Of a stretch of 64,000 nucleotides of DNA, positions 16,489-26,900 are shown piece by piece. The stretch comes from Arthrobacter horti (GTDB lineage: Bacteria; Actinomycetota; Actinomycetes; Actinomycetales; Micrococcaceae), in contig NZ_JAVALS010000004.1 in NCBI RefSeq assembly GCF_030731045.1, positions 124,001 through 188,000 of the forward strand, written 5' to 3'. A program made the translations under genes and the position numbers. How positions within the stretch are numbered: position 1 is the first letter of the stretch; each line of letters begins with the position of its first letter. The notes under the pieces are model-generated. The model worked only from the letters and a program-made list of their open reading frames with translations, made no database searches and had not been told where the DNA came from.

Positions 16489-17226
16489 TCAGAGCACGTC
16501 GGAGAGGAACTTCTTCAGACGGTCTGTCTGGGGGTCGGTGAAGAGCTTCTCAGGGGAGCCGTTCTCCACCACCACGCCGCCGTCCATGAAGACCACCTGG
16601 TTGGAGACGTTGCGTGAGAAGCCCATCTCATGGGTCACCACCACCATGGTCATGCCGTCCTTGGCCAGGTCCGTCATGAGCGCCAGGACGCCCTTGACCA
16701 GCTCCGGGTCCAGGGCCGAGGTGGCCTCATCGAAGAACATGACCTCCGGCTGCATGGCCAGCGCCCGGGCGATCGCCACACGCTGCTGCTGGCCGCCGGA
16801 AAGGGTCGACGGGCGGACCTCCGCCTTGTGCTTCAGCCCCACCTTGTCCAGCTGCTCCAGCGCCTCGCTCCAGGCCTGCTCCTTGGGCAGCTTGCGGAGC
16901 TTGCGCAGCGCGAACGCGACGTTCTCGCCGACGCTCTTGTGCGGGAACAGGTTGAACTGCTGGAACACCATGCCGATGCGGCGGCGCAGCTCATCCGGGT
17001 TGTCCTTGAGCACCGAGCGGCCGTCCAGGAGGATATCGCCCTGGTCTGGCTCGATCAGGCGGTTCATGACGCGCAGCAGGGTCGACTTGCCGGAGCCGGA
17101 GGGGCCGATGACCGAGGCCGCCGTGCCCTTCTCCACATGCAGATCGATGCCGCGGAGGACCTTGTTGTGCCCGAAGGCCAGGTGCAGGTCCTTGCCGGTG
17201 AGCGAACCGGATTCGAAGTGGCTCAC
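16489..17226 (-). CDS. Amino-acid ABC transporter ATP-binding protein (GlnQ/HisP type)
   Basis: The 245-residue ATPase has Walker [11 protein letters not shown]-loop [13 protein letters not shown], signature [15 protein letters not shown], Walker [14 protein letters not shown] and the H-loop VVTHEMGF, all in polar amino-acid transporter style. It is the last gene of a three-gene unit (binding protein, permease, ATPase). Its start overlaps the permease stop by four bases, implying coupled translation. With a single permease gene, the transporter probably uses a permease homodimer. Substrate: a polar or charged amino acid, not identifiable further. Confidence 0.94.
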   Translation of the reverse strand: MSHFESGSLTGKDLHLAFGHNKVLRGIDLHVEKGTAASVIGPSGSGKSTLLRVMNRLIEPDQGDILLDGRSVLKDNPDELRRRIGMVFQQFNLFPHKSVGENVAFALRKLRKLPKEQAWSEALEQLDKVGLKHKAEVRPSTLSGGQQQRVAIARALAMQPEVMFFDEATSALDPELVKGVLALMTDLAKDGMTMVVVTHEMGFSRNVSNQVVFMDGGVVVENGSPEKLFTDPQTDRLKKFLSDVL

Positions 17227-17987
17227 GAGTGGGCTCCCTTCCCGATGGGGGCGGCGGCCTCGTCCGGTTCGGGCTTCAGGGCCTTGCCGGTGCTCAGGCG
17301 CTTGTCGATGTAGTTGACCAGGTGGGTCAGGGGGATGGTCATGACGAGGTAGAAGAGCGCCGCGGCGACCAGCGGCGACTGGTTGCCGTTGTTGGCTGCG
17401 AAGTCCTGGCCGATCTGAAAGAGCTCACGCTCGTGGCTCATCAGGCCGAGGGTGAACACCAGGGAGGAATCCTTGATGAGGGCGATGAACTGGTTCATCA
17501 GGGCCGGGAGCACGCGGCGGATACCCTGCGGCACCACGATCATGCGCATCGAGGGACCGTAGCCGAAGCCCAGTGCACGGGAGGCCTCCAGCTGGCCCTT
17601 GTCCACGCTCTGGATACCGGAACGGAAGATCTCACCGATATAGGCGGCCGCCATCAGACCCAGCGCGACGATGCCCAGCGGATACGGGCTACGGGTCCCC
17701 GTGAGCTCCTTGACCAACGGGCCGAATCCGAGACCGATGACCAGGATGAGCAGGACCGCAGGCACGCCACGGAAGATATCCGTGTAGATCCGGGCGATCC
17801 AGCGGACCACGGGGGTCCGGGAGATCCCCATCATGGCCAGCAGGACGCCGAGGACGGTGCCGATCGTTCCGGAGGCGAGCGCCAGTACGATCGTGTTCAG
17901 CAGGCCGTAGGAGAACATGGTCGGCAGGACCTCACCGATGTATCCCCAGTTCAGGAAGGTGTCCGCAAGGCGGCTCCAGGCGTCCAT
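17223..17987 (-). CDS. Amino-acid ABC transporter permease (HisM/GlnP type)
   Basis: The 254-residue protein has about five membrane segments and the EAA-loop region ([31 protein letters not shown]), which contacts the ATPase. The segment [16 protein letters not shown] is typical for the His/Glu/Gln permease family. It starts at ATG 17987. A strong hairpin separates it from the upstream binding-protein gene, so it is probably made in lower amounts than that protein. Confidence 0.93.
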   Translation of the reverse strand: MDAWSRLADTFLNWGYIGEVLPTMFSYGLLNTIVLALASGTIGTVLGVLLAMMGISRTPVVRWIARIYTDIFRGVPAVLLILVIGLGFGPLVKELTGTRSPYPLGIVALGLMAAAYIGEIFRSGIQSVDKGQLEASRALGFGYGPSMRMIVVPQGIRRVLPALMNQFIALIKDSSLVFTLGLMSHERELFQIGQDFAANNGNQSPLVAAALFYLVMTIPLTHLVNYIDKRLSTGKALKPEPDEAAAPIGKGAHS

Positions 17988-18009
17988 ATGACTCCTCGCT
18001 TTCAGCGGC

Positions 18010-18043
18010 TCAAGCCTGGACCCGTGCGGGGGTCCAGGCTTGA
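18010..18043 (-). terminator. Intra-operon hairpin between binding protein and permease
   Basis: TCAAGCCTGGACCC (18010-18023) and its complement (18030-18043) form 14 perfect pairs with a six-base loop, between the binding-protein stop and the permease start. In ABC operons such structures protect the 3' end of the binding-protein message or partly terminate transcription, raising binding protein over membrane components. Confidence 0.65.
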
Positions 18044-18074
18044 ACGCAGGTTTTCAGTGCGGTGTGTTCCGTGG

Positions 18075-19022
18075 TCAGTTGCCGGCCGGAACCTTGACGG
18101 CCTTGCTGCCCGGCTTCCAGCCATCCGGCATGCGCTCGGCGGCGGTCTTGCGCTCCGGGAACCACTGTTCGACCAGCTTGGTCCAGGTCCCGTCCGCGAT
18201 CACGGCGTCCAGGGCCGAGTTCAGGGCCTCCAGCAGAGCCGGGTTGTCCTTGGCGACGGCGTAGGCGGAGAAGTTCTGGGTGGCGACCTTCTTCTCCCAG
18301 ATCTTGGTGTTGTCGCCCGGCTTGATCTGGCCCTCGGCCTGCTGGGACGGAGCCAGCCAGGCGTCGATCTGGTCGTTCTTCACATTGGCGTAGGCCGTGT
18401 TGTAGTCCTTGAAACGGACAGGGTCCAGGCCGAGCTGGTTGGTGACCATGTCATCCTGCACGGTGCCCTGGACCACGCCCACCCGCACGCCGGCCTTGAG
18501 GTCGGCGATGCTCTTGACCTTGCTGTCGTCCTTTGCCACCAGGGCCATGAACCCGAAGTCGTAGCCGTTGGTGAAGGCGACGGTCTTGCGGCGGGCGTCC
18601 GTGGTGGAGATCGAGGAGGACCCGACGTCGAACTGCTTGTTCTTGACCTGGGCCAGCAGGCTCTGGAACTGAGTGGAGGCGAACTGGACCTTCAGGCCCA
18701 GCTTGTCACCCATGGCCTTCAGCAGCTCGTTGTCGAAGCCGGTGAAGTTGCCGCTCTTGTCGATGAAGATGCTGGGCGGGGCGTCGGAGAGGGTGCCGAC
18801 CGTGAGAGTACCGGAAGTGATCAGACCGAGCTTGGACTTGTCGATCTTGTCCAGCGCGGTGACGTCAGCGGTGGTGTACTTGTCCGGAGTCTGGGCGCCG
18901 GCCAGGGCATCAGTGGAGGTTCCGCTGGCGGACGGGGAACCCGTGCCACCGCAGGCGGCCAGGGACAGGGCCAGGGCGGCGGCGACCGCGCCGGTCTTCA
19001 GGAGCTTCCCGGTGAGTTTCAC
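18075..19022 (-). CDS. Amino-acid ABC transporter substrate-binding lipoprotein
   Basis: The start is GTG 19022 (MKLTGKLLKTGAVAAALALSLAACGG), which begins a lipoprotein signal with lipobox LAAC and lipid-carrying Cys24. The longer open frame upstream is not plausible because it would bury the signal. The SBP family-3 core follows: TVGTLSDAPPSIFID, FTGFDNELLKAMGDKLGL, FDVGSSSISTTDARRK and ADLKAGVRVGVVQGT. The mature protein of about 290 residues is anchored on the outer face of the membrane and delivers a polar amino acid to the permease encoded downstream. Confidence 0.93.
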   Translation of the reverse strand: MKLTGKLLKTGAVAAALALSLAACGGTGSPSASGTSTDALAGAQTPDKYTTADVTALDKIDKSKLGLITSGTLTVGTLSDAPPSIFIDKSGNFTGFDNELLKAMGDKLGLKVQFASTQFQSLLAQVKNKQFDVGSSSISTTDARRKTVAFTNGYDFGFMALVAKDDSKVKSIADLKAGVRVGVVQGTVQDDMVTNQLGLDPVRFKDYNTAYANVKNDQIDAWLAPSQQAEGQIKPGDNTKIWEKKVATQNFSAYAVAKDNPALLEALNSALDAVIADGTWTKLVEQWFPERKTAAERMPDGWKPGSKAVKVPAGN

Positions 19023-19368
19023 GTGGGTGGGGTGCTTTCTCTCGTGGCCGTCGCCGTGACAGGCCTGCTCGAGGAGGGCGAAGGCCACGGGATCCGGTCG
19101 TGGAAACGGCCCGTTCGGCGAGTCATAACTTGACACTCGGCACGGGCCGCGGAATGAATTTAAGTATGGCACGAGAGGGTTCAAGCCCTCATGAGTGCGT
19201 AACATTCAGACTTGACTTGCTTTTGTCGAACTTTCTTCGATCAATTCTCGAGATTCCCTGGGAATGAAGCGGCGCTCCGTGGCTATCGCTGAAGTGTTGC
19301 GAGCATGGATGGGATCCCACGATGTGTGACCTTCCTCTCACCGGGGTCGCCGCGGGGCGGGAATTCCG
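19023..19368. other. Non-coding gap upstream of the ABC transporter operon
   Basis: These 346 bases hold no credible gene. The part at 19150-19260 is AT-richer than the surroundings and should contain the promoter of the binding-protein gene on the minus strand. A possible pair is TTCGAC and AATGTT spaced 18 bases, ending near 19203, but it is weak. A small hairpin GAGGG-TTCAAG-CCCTC lies near 19176-19191. No riboswitch was recognised. Confidence 0.4.
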
Positions 19369-20088
19369 TCAGAAACCCCCGCGTTCCGGCTCCTCGGGCG
19401 GCAGCACCGGCCAATCGCCTTCCACGACGGCGGTGGGCTTGGTCCGGCGGAGATACGACTGGAAGTCGGCGGCCTGCGCCGCGGCCCACTCCACCTGATA
19501 CCGGTGCAGCGCGGGTGCACTCATCACGATCTTGGGGAACTTCACCGCCATGGCGTCCAGGAGCCTGACGGTGGCGAGAGCGTCGGCGGCCGAGGTGTGG
19601 GCATTGTCCAGCCGCACCTTGTATTCCTCGCACAGCGCACCGAGCGTCCGGGTCCCCTTGCGGTAGCGGTCCACCTGCTTGTTGATGATGAACGGGTCCA
19701 GGACCGGGTGCCGCGTCACCTGGGGGACGCCGTAGCGCGCGCACTCCGCGGCGAGGACCGTGAAGTCATAGTTGGCGTTGAATGCCATGACCGGCACGCC
19801 GTCGTCGAACAGCGCCTGGATGGTGTTCCGCAGCTCCAGTACGACGGCGGCCGCCGGGCGGCCCTCGGCGCGCGCCTTCGCGGTGGTGATGCCGTGCACC
19901 TCGGCGGCTTCCGCGGGGATCTCCACGCCCGGGTCGGCGAGCCATTCGTGCTCCTGGGTGACCTCGCCGCGCGCGTCGACCACGATCAGCGAGGCGGTGA
20001 CGATCCGCGCCGCGCGGGAGTTCTTCCCGGTGGTCTCCACGTCGAAAGCTGCTCGCGGACCGGAGTTCCAGGGCTTCTCTGTGCTCAT
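19369..20088 (-). CDS. DEDD-family 3'-5' exonuclease (DnaQ/epsilon-like)
   Basis: Motif I is AFDVETTG (Asp, Glu), motif II FNANYDFTVL (Asp), and motif III NAHTSAADALATVRLL with the H-x4-D of the DEDDh class. The 239-residue protein lacks polymerase or PHP domains, so it is a stand-alone exonuclease, as in proofreading-like or RNase T-like proteins. ATG 20088 (MSTEKPW) is chosen; the longer frame runs over the divergent promoter. TAGCGT (minus strand, 20101-20096), seven bases before it, suggests a leaderless mRNA. It is divergent from an alkyltransferase-like gene and close to helicase-nuclease genes, consistent with DNA repair. Confidence 0.9.
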   Translation of the reverse strand: MSTEKPWNSGPRAAFDVETTGKNSRAARIVTASLIVVDARGEVTQEHEWLADPGVEIPAEAAEVHGITTAKARAEGRPAAAVVLELRNTIQALFDDGVPVMAFNANYDFTVLAAECARYGVPQVTRHPVLDPFIINKQVDRYRKGTRTLGALCEEYKVRLDNAHTSAADALATVRLLDAMAVKFPKIVMSAPALHRYQVEWAAAQAADFQSYLRRTKPTAVVEGDWPVLPPEEPERGGF

Positions 20089-20095
20089 GGCCTCA

Positions 20096-20163
20096 ACGCT
20101 ACCTGGACGGACCGACAGTGATTCCCCACGGCCTCCCGCGGTCCGCCTCCGGCGCGCTAGCCT
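20096..20163. promoter_or_regulatory. Divergent leaderless-type promoters, exonuclease and ATL genes
   Basis: TAGCGT (minus, 20101-20096) is seven bases before the exonuclease ATG 20088. TAGCCT (plus, 20158-20163) is seven bases before ATG 20171 of the alkyltransferase-like gene. Neither gene has a ribosome-binding site. Confidence 0.5.
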
Positions 20164-20170
20164 TGCAGTC

Positions 20171-20569
20171 ATGCGCCAGGAATACATCGACGCGGTCCGC
20201 GGCATCATCGCCATGGTCCCGCCCGGGTCCGCCGTCGCCTACAGCGACATCTCCGACCTCCTGGAGTCCGGAGGCCCCCGGCAGATCGGCTCCATCATGG
20301 CCCGGCACGCGGACGGTCTGCCCTGGTGGCGGGTCCTCAGAGCCAGTGGCGAAGCGCCGAGCGGGCACGAACGGCGCGCGTTCGAGCACTACCGGGCCGA
20401 GGGGACGCCGCTGCGCGGTGAGGTCGATGACTTCGAACGCACCGGGGAGGGACGTTGGAGGGTCGCCTTCCCGGCCGCGCGCTGGGCGCCCAGCGACGAT
20501 GACTTCGCGGCCGTGGACGCGATCGCGGCCGAGCTGCACCGGGCGCTGGACGCGCCTGGGAGCCCCTGA
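20171..20569 (+). CDS. Alkyltransferase-like protein (ATL, MGMT-fold without active Cys)
   Basis: The 132-residue protein is the DNA-binding half of O6-alkylguanine transferases: VPPGSAVAYSDISDLLESGGPRQIGSIMARH, then GLPWWRVLRASG. In true transferases the loop is PCHRV; here the acceptor Cys is replaced by Trp (PWWRV), so it cannot remove alkyl groups. Such ATL proteins bind and flip alkylated guanine and hand it to nucleotide-excision repair (known for the family). ATG 20171 follows the -10-like TAGCCT by seven bases. Its neighbours, a DEDD exonuclease and AdnAB, fit a repair role. Confidence 0.88.
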   Translation: MRQEYIDAVRGIIAMVPPGSAVAYSDISDLLESGGPRQIGSIMARHADGLPWWRVLRASGEAPSGHERRAFEHYRAEGTPLRGEVDDFERTGEGRWRVAFPAARWAPSDDDFAAVDAIAAELHRALDAPGSP

Positions 20570-20617
20570 AACGGCACCCGCGAAACTCTGTCGGGCCCCC
20601 GTGATGGAATGATTCAC

Positions 20618-23600
20618 GTGACCGAGCAGCAGACAGCCACCCGACCTTCGCGGCCCCGCGGGACCGCTCCGCGCCTCCTGCCACCCGTCAAGGCGGGCGG
20701 CTCCGCGCCGTCGCTCAGTCCAGACCAGGACGCCGTGGTGAACCTCCCTCATGGGAGCGGCCCTGTCATGCTCTGGGGCGCGCCAGGGACAGGGAAGTCC
20801 ACCACGCTTGTCGAAGCGGCGGTGCGCCGGGTGGAGTCCGGCGAGGTGGATCCGGAGCGGGTCCTGGTCCTGGCGCCCAGCCGGTCCGCGGCCTCCTCCC
20901 TGCGTGACCGTCTCACCTCGCGGCTCGGACGCAGCCTCGGCACCACTCCCGCCAGGAGCTGGTCCTCCTACGCTTTCGACGTCATCCGGCGCGCCCATGT
21001 GGAGGGCGTCCTGCTGCTCGACGGGCCGCCCCGCCTTCTCTCCGGGCCGGAGCAGGACCAGGTCATCAAGGATCTTCTGGCCGGCGGCGCCCGCAACTGG
21101 CCCCGCGATCTGGAGGCGGCCCTGGCCACGCGGGGCTTCCGCCAGGAGATCCGCGAACTGTTCGACCGGCTGATCGAGCACGACGGCGACGCGGACGACC
21201 TGGAGTCGCTGTCCGCCCGGCTGGACCGGCCGGAGTGGGAGGCGGCGTCGCGCTTCTACCGTGAGTACCGGGACGTCATGGACCTGAGGAACTCCGGCGC
21301 CTTCGACCCCGCGGGGATCATCACGGCGGCGCGTCAGGTCTTCGCCCTGTCCCCGGAGTTCCTGGCCGCGGAGCGGGAGCGGTTGCAGCTGATCCTGGTG
21401 GACGACCTCCACGAGGCCAGCTGGTCCGTGTACGAGCTCTTCCTGGACCTGGCCATGGGCAAGGACGTCCTGGCGACCGTGTGCCCGGACACCGCGGTCC
21501 AGGGCTTCCGCGGGGCCCGCCCCGATCTGGTGGCCCGCATCGGCGAACAGCTGGGAGGGGAGCGGGGGGAGGCTCTGTCCATGGAGCTCACCACCGCTCA
21601 CAGGCTTCCGGGAGCGGTCGCCGAGGCGTACGGGCGGGCCGCAGGCCGGATCCCACCGGGCTCCGGCGGGTCACGGGCCAGGGTCTTGACGCAGCCGCGT
21701 GCAGTAGCTTCAGGCGTGGGCGCTGAACCGGGTGTGGAGACGCACGAGCCCGAGGCCGTCACTGCTCAGGTCTTCCGGGGCGGCGGCCACGAGCTCCGCC
21801 ACCTGGGCTCCCGCATTCAGGGGGAGCACCTGCGGCACGGGCGGAGCCTGGAGGACATGGCGGTGATCGTCCGTAACGGCGGCGAAGTCGCCAGGGTCCA
21901 GCGATATCTCCTGGCGCGGGGAATCCCGGTCCGGGTGGCCCTCGGAGAGACGCCCGTGCGCGATGAACTCGCGGTCCGTCCGCTCCTGGACGTGCTCGGC
22001 GTGGTGCTCGGACAGAATCCGCTGGATGTGGAGCAGGCCGTCGGTCTTCTCACCTCGCGTGTGGGCGGCGCGTCCAGCCTGGATGTCCGGCGGCTTCGGC
22101 AGCGGCTCCGGCAGGAGGAACGCACGGCCGGGGGAGTGCGCGGGAGCGATGAACTCCTCGTGGAAGCGCTCGCGGATCCGGTCTGGCTGGACAGCCTCGG
22201 CCTGGTGGGTCGTCACGCCCAGCGGATCGCGCGGATGCTCGGTGCAGGACGGAGCGCGGCGCTTGCTGCGGCTGCCAACGGTGAGACCGTCCTGTGGGGC
22301 ATCTGGAAGGCCTCGGATCTCTCTGCGCAGTGGGCCGAGACCGCGCTCGAATCGGGTCCCGCCGGTGCCCGTGCCGACCGGGATCTGGACGCCGTCATGG
22401 CGCTCTTCGAAAGCGCCGAACGTTTCGCCACCCAATTCCCCGGCTCCGGCGCCGGGCAGTTCTACGACTACCTCACGTCCCAGGAACTCCCCATGGACAC
22501 CCTGACCGCGCGGCCACCGGTGGAGGAAGCCGTGGAGATCCTCACCCCGGCCGGCGCCGCGGGCCGGGAGTGGCCGGTGGTCTTCATCGCCGGCATCCAG
22601 GAAGGCGTCTGGCCCAACACCCGTCTCCGCGGTGAACTGCTGGGCAACACCCTGCTGGCCGACGCACTCGAACACGGTCCGGAGGTGGCTCTGCAGCAGG
22701 GGCCGGGTGAACGGCTGAAGGCCGTCCGCACCGATGAACTCCGGACGTTCGCCGCCGCCCTCAGCCGGGCGTCCGAACACCTGGTGCTGTCCGCCGTCGA
22801 CGATGGGGAGAGCCGTCCTTCGGCGTTCCTGGAACTGGCCGTCCCCGGGTCGTCGGAAGGCGTCATCTCGGAACCCGGCCATGCGATGGACCTTCGGTCC
22901 CTGGTCTCGGAGCTGCGGCGTGCGGCGGAGGAGCACCATGCGCACCCGGGACAGGAAGGCACGGACACTGAGCGCGCCGCGCAGGCCGACGACGCCGCGG
23001 CCGTGCTGGCACTCCTGGCCGGCCGCGGCGTCCCCGGCGCCCATCCGGAGCAGTGGTGGGGACTGCTGCCGTCCAGCAGCGATGACGATCTCATCCCAGA
23101 CGGAGGGACCGTGGTCGTCTCACCGTCCAAGGTGGAGAAGGCCGTCAAATCCCCGCTGGAGTGGTTCGTCCCGGCCGCGGGAGGCGAAGCACACACCGAC
23201 TTCGCCCGCAGCCTGGGCACCCTCATCCACGCCATAGCGGCGGAACTGCCGGACGGCACACTGGATGCGTACCTCGCGCTGCTGGACAAGCGCTGGCCCG
23301 AACTCGGCCTTCCGGAAGGCTGGGAGAACGACGCCTTACGACGGCGCGCGGAGAGGATGCTGTTCAAGCTCGCCTCCTACGTCGCCTCCCTCAAGGGGGA
23401 ACGGACGCTCGCTGCGGTCGAGATCGACTTCACGGTGGACCTCTCCGAGTCTCTCGTGGCGCCCGGTGCCACGGGCGAAAGGACCCTCCGTGCACGGATC
23501 CGCGGACAGATCGACCGGCTGGAGGTGGACGACGCAGGCCACGCCTTCGTCGTGGACCTCAAGACCGGCAAGACCCCGCCTCCGAAGGCGGAGATCGATC

Positions 23601-23938
23601 AGCATGCCCAGCTCGCGACCTACCAGGAGGCGATCAACCAGGGCGCCTTCAGCGGCTCCGACGAGCGGCACGCGGAGCTGAACGCCGCCCTTACCCGGAG
23701 CGGCGGCGCGGCCCTGGTCCAGCTGGGCAACGACAGTACGAAGGGTTTCAACGAGCAGCGGCAGGCCGCTCTCAGGCCGGACGACGGCTGGGCCATGGAA
23801 CTGGTCCACGAGGCCGCCATCGCCATGGCCGGCCGGGAATTCGAAGCGCGGCACGATGCGGCGGGCACGTCCTTCCATGGGTGCAAGACGCCCGAAGTCT
23901 GCCCGCTCTGCCACACAGGAAGACAGGTCACGGAATGA
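20618..23938 (+). CDS. adnA: AdnA: ATP-dependent helicase/nuclease subunit
   Basis: AdnA pairs with AdnB to form the actinobacterial motor-nuclease that resects double-strand DNA ends. The N-terminal SF1 motor has Walker A MLWGAPGTGKST (about residues 51-62). Motif II reads LILVDDLHEAS, with Asp in place of the usual Glu of DExQ, so its ATPase may be weaker than that of AdnB. The C-terminal RecB-like nuclease is IRGQIDRLEVDDAG followed by FVVDLKTGK. Near the end HGCKTPEVCPLC groups three Cys. Start: GTG 20618 lies seven bases after a -10-like TGGAAT; ATG 20609 in the same frame is an alternative. The stop overlaps the adnB start (ATGA). Confidence 0.92.
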   Translation: MTEQQTATRPSRPRGTAPRLLPPVKAGGSAPSLSPDQDAVVNLPHGSGPVMLWGAPGTGKSTTLVEAAVRRVESGEVDPERVLVLAPSRSAASSLRDRLTSRLGRSLGTTPARSWSSYAFDVIRRAHVEGVLLLDGPPRLLSGPEQDQVIKDLLAGGARNWPRDLEAALATRGFRQEIRELFDRLIEHDGDADDLESLSARLDRPEWEAASRFYREYRDVMDLRNSGAFDPAGIITAARQVFALSPEFLAAERERLQLILVDDLHEASWSVYELFLDLAMGKDVLATVCPDTAVQGFRGARPDLVARIGEQLGGERGEALSMELTTAHRLPGAVAEAYGRAAGRIPPGSGGSRARVLTQPRAVASGVGAEPGVETHEPEAVTAQVFRGGGHELRHLGSRIQGEHLRHGRSLEDMAVIVRNGGEVARVQRYLLARGIPVRVALGETPVRDELAVRPLLDVLGVVLGQNPLDVEQAVGLLTSRVGGASSLDVRRLRQRLRQEERTAGGVRGSDELLVEALADPVWLDSLGLVGRHAQRIARMLGAGRSAALAAAANGETVLWGIWKASDLSAQWAETALESGPAGARADRDLDAVMALFESAERFATQFPGSGAGQFYDYLTSQELPMDTLTARPPVEEAVEILTPAGAAGREWPVVFIAGIQEGVWPNTRLRGELLGNTLLADALEHGPEVALQQGPGERLKAVRTDELRTFAAALSRASEHLVLSAVDDGESRPSAFLELAVPGSSEGVISEPGHAMDLRSLVSELRRAAEEHHAHPGQEGTDTERAAQADDAAAVLALLAGRGVPGAHPEQWWGLLPSSSDDDLIPDGGTVVVSPSKVEKAVKSPLEWFVPAAGGEAHTDFARSLGTLIHAIAAELPDGTLDAYLALLDKRWPELGLPEGWENDALRRRAERMLFKLASYVASLKGERTLAAVEIDFTVDLSESLVAPGATGERTLRARIRGQIDRLEVDDAGHAFVVDLKTGKTPPPKAEIDQHAQLATYQEAINQGAFSGSDERHAELNAALTRSGGAALVQLGNDSTKGFNEQRQAALRPDDGWAMELVHEAAIAMAGREFEARHDAAGTSFHGCKTPEVCPLCHTGRQVTE

Positions 23939-26900
23939 CGGAGAACATGGGGATTCACATCTCGCCGGAGGAACTGGCCGAGCTCCTGGGCGGGAACACT
24001 CCCACGGAGGAGCAGTCCCGGATCATCTCCTCACCGCTCGAGCCCCTCCTGGTGGTCGCCGGTGCGGGATCCGGGAAGACCGCCACCATGACGGACCGCG
24101 TGGTGTGGCTGGTGGCCAACGGCCTCGTCGCCCCGGAGGAGGTCCTCGGCGTGACATTCACCCGGAAGGCCGCCGGAGAACTGGCGCACCGGGTGCGGTC
24201 CGCCCTGCAGCGCTTCGCCCAGGTCAACGAGCGGCTCAAGGCCGTCCCGGTGGTGTTGAACGCGGACGAACTCCACGAACCGCGGGTGTCCACCTACCAC
24301 TCCTACGCCAATTCCCTGGTGGGTGATTTCGGTCTGCGGCTCGGGGTGGAACGGGACGTCACCCTCATGGGGCCGGCCCAGGCCTGGCAACTGGCCAGCC
24401 AGGTGGTGGAGGGCTATGACGGCCCCATGGATTCGGTGAGCGTCCCGAAGTCCAGCCTGGTGAGCGCCGTCATCACCCTTGCCGGCGAGTGCGCCGAACA
24501 CCTTCGTCCGGCCACGGCCGAAGCGCCGTTCCGCTCTGCCGCCGCGAGGCAGAGCCTTGAGGAATGGCTGGTGGAGCTGCTGCAACGCTATGAGAGCCTT
24601 CCTCCCAAGCTGACCGGCCGGGTGGCGGGAAAAGCCGTGGATGACATCAAAGACCACCTGCACTCCCGGGTCGCACTCGCCCGCATGGTCGGCCGGTACG
24701 CCCAGGCCAAGCAGGAGCGGGGTCTCTTGGACTACGGCGACCTGGTGGCGCTCGCAGCCACCATCGCCGAAGACGTGCCGCAGGCGCGGGTCCTGGAACG
24801 GGCCAGAAGCCGTGTGGTCATCCTGGACGAGTTCCAGGACACTTCCCACGCCCAGATGGTCCTGTTCTCCGAACTGTTCGGTGATGGGCACGCCGTCACC
24901 GCCGTGGGTGACCCGAACCAGTCGATCTACGGCTTCCGCGGCGCTTCCGCCGGCCAGCTGTTCCGCTTCAATGAGACCTTCCCTCGTCGCGATGAAGACG
25001 GATCCCTGACGCCGTCGGACACCGCGTTCCTGACCACTGCCTGGCGCAACGGGGAGGACATCCTCCGTGCCGCCAACACCGTTGCGGCGCCTCTTTCACG
25101 TGGCGGGGGAGACATCACCGTCCCGGAACTCCGGGCCCGGCCCGGGGCAGGACGCGGCCAGGTGGTGCTGGCCCGCTTCGCGGACCAGTTCACGGAGGCG
25201 GAGACCCTGGCGGACGACATCCTGGCGCTCCGCGGGAGTGGCGGTGCCGGGCGCACGACGGCGGTGCTGTGCCGGAAGCGTTCACAGATGTCCTCTGTCC
25301 AGGAAGCCCTGGAACGACGTGGCATCCCGTACGAGGTGGTCGGTCTGGGAGGCCTCCTGGAGACACCGGAGATCATCGATCTCACGGCGACGCTCCACGT
25401 CCTGGCTGATCCGGGACGCTCCGACAAGCTCATGCGCCTCATGGCCGGGGCACGCTGGCGGATCGGCCCCGCGGACCTCATGGCACTTCAGGAATGGGCG
25501 TCCCAGCTGGCACGGCATCGCTCCTTCGTCCGGCCGGGCGACGCGGAGCAGGGCGAGGAGCCCGACGAGGAACGGACACTCACTCCTGACGCCGTCGACG
25601 ACTCCAGCCTCATCGAAGCCCTGGACCAGTTGCCCAAGCCCGGATGGACCTCGCACACGGGACGAAGCCTGAGCGAGACGGCACGACGGCGGCTCGAGCG
25701 GCTCTCGCAGGAACTCCGCCGCCTGCGCGGTGAGCTGGGCAATGACCTGGTGGATCTGGTCACCGAGGTGGAACGCGTCATGCTTCTGGACATCGAGGTG
25801 GAAGCGCGGGCCGGCCGGAGCCTGCACGGCGCGCGGAGAAACCTGGAGGCTTTCATCGATCAGGTGCTGCAGTTCAACCGCAGCAATGAGCGGCTGGATG
25901 TCCTGGCCTTCCTCTCCTGGCTGGAGACTGCGGCCCAGGAGGAGAACGGACTGGCTGCGGCTCCGCCCGAACCGGACCCGGAGGCCGTGCAGATCCTCAC
26001 GGTCCACGCCTCCAAGGGCCTGGAGTGGGACGCGGTCTTCGTCCCCGGGCTGAACGTCAAGGACTTCCCCTCGGAGAAGTCGTCCATCTGGAATCAGGAC
26101 GGCAACCGTGGCGCCCTCCCATGGCCTCTGCGCGGCGACCACGCGAGCCTGCCTCAATGGGACGTGTCGGAGGACGGCCAGACTGAGTGGACCCGCACGG
26201 CGAAGCTGTTCAAGGAAGAGGCCCTGGAACACGGTGTGCTGGAGGAGCGCCGCCTGGCCTACGTTGCCTACACCCGGGCGAAGGATCTCCTCTGGGTTTC
26301 CAGCCACGCCTTCGCCAACGCCGCGACCCGGAAGGAGATGTCGCCGTTCCTGACCGAACTCCTGCCGCTGGCTGAGGACCCGGAACCCACCGCGGTGCTC
26401 CACGGTGCCGGCGTCGGCGAGGAGGACGTGCCGGAGAGTAACCCGCTCACCGCACAGATCCGTCGTTCGGTGTGGCCCTACGACCCTCTGGAAGGCCCGC
26501 TCGACGCGGCCACGGGGGAGCGGCGCAGTCTGGTTCCGGGCCGCCGCGCCGCGCTTGAGGTTTCCGCACACGCGGTGCTGGACCGACTGGCCGAGGTGGC
26601 GGATCCGGAATCCCCGCCCGTGAGCCCGGGCACCGTGCGCGGCACAGCCTGGCTCGACGACGCCCTGCTCCTCCTCGCCTCGAGGGAGCGGCAGCCGCGC
26701 CGTCACGAGGTCCGGCTCCCCGGCCACATCTCGGCCTCCACCCTGGTGGAACTCGGCAAAGACCCGGCTGCGGTGGCACGTCAGCTGCGCCGCCCGGTGC
26801 CGAGGGAACCCGGCCAGGCCGCCCGCAAGGGCACCGTGTTCCACGGCTGGGTGGAGGAGTTCTTCGGCCAGTCGGGAATGCTGGACCTCGACGAACCTCG

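Noticed and set aside
17229-19133. A 634-codon plus-strand frame opposite the ABC permease and binding protein.
   Set aside because: It is a shadow of the real minus-strand genes, with no domain and skewed composition.
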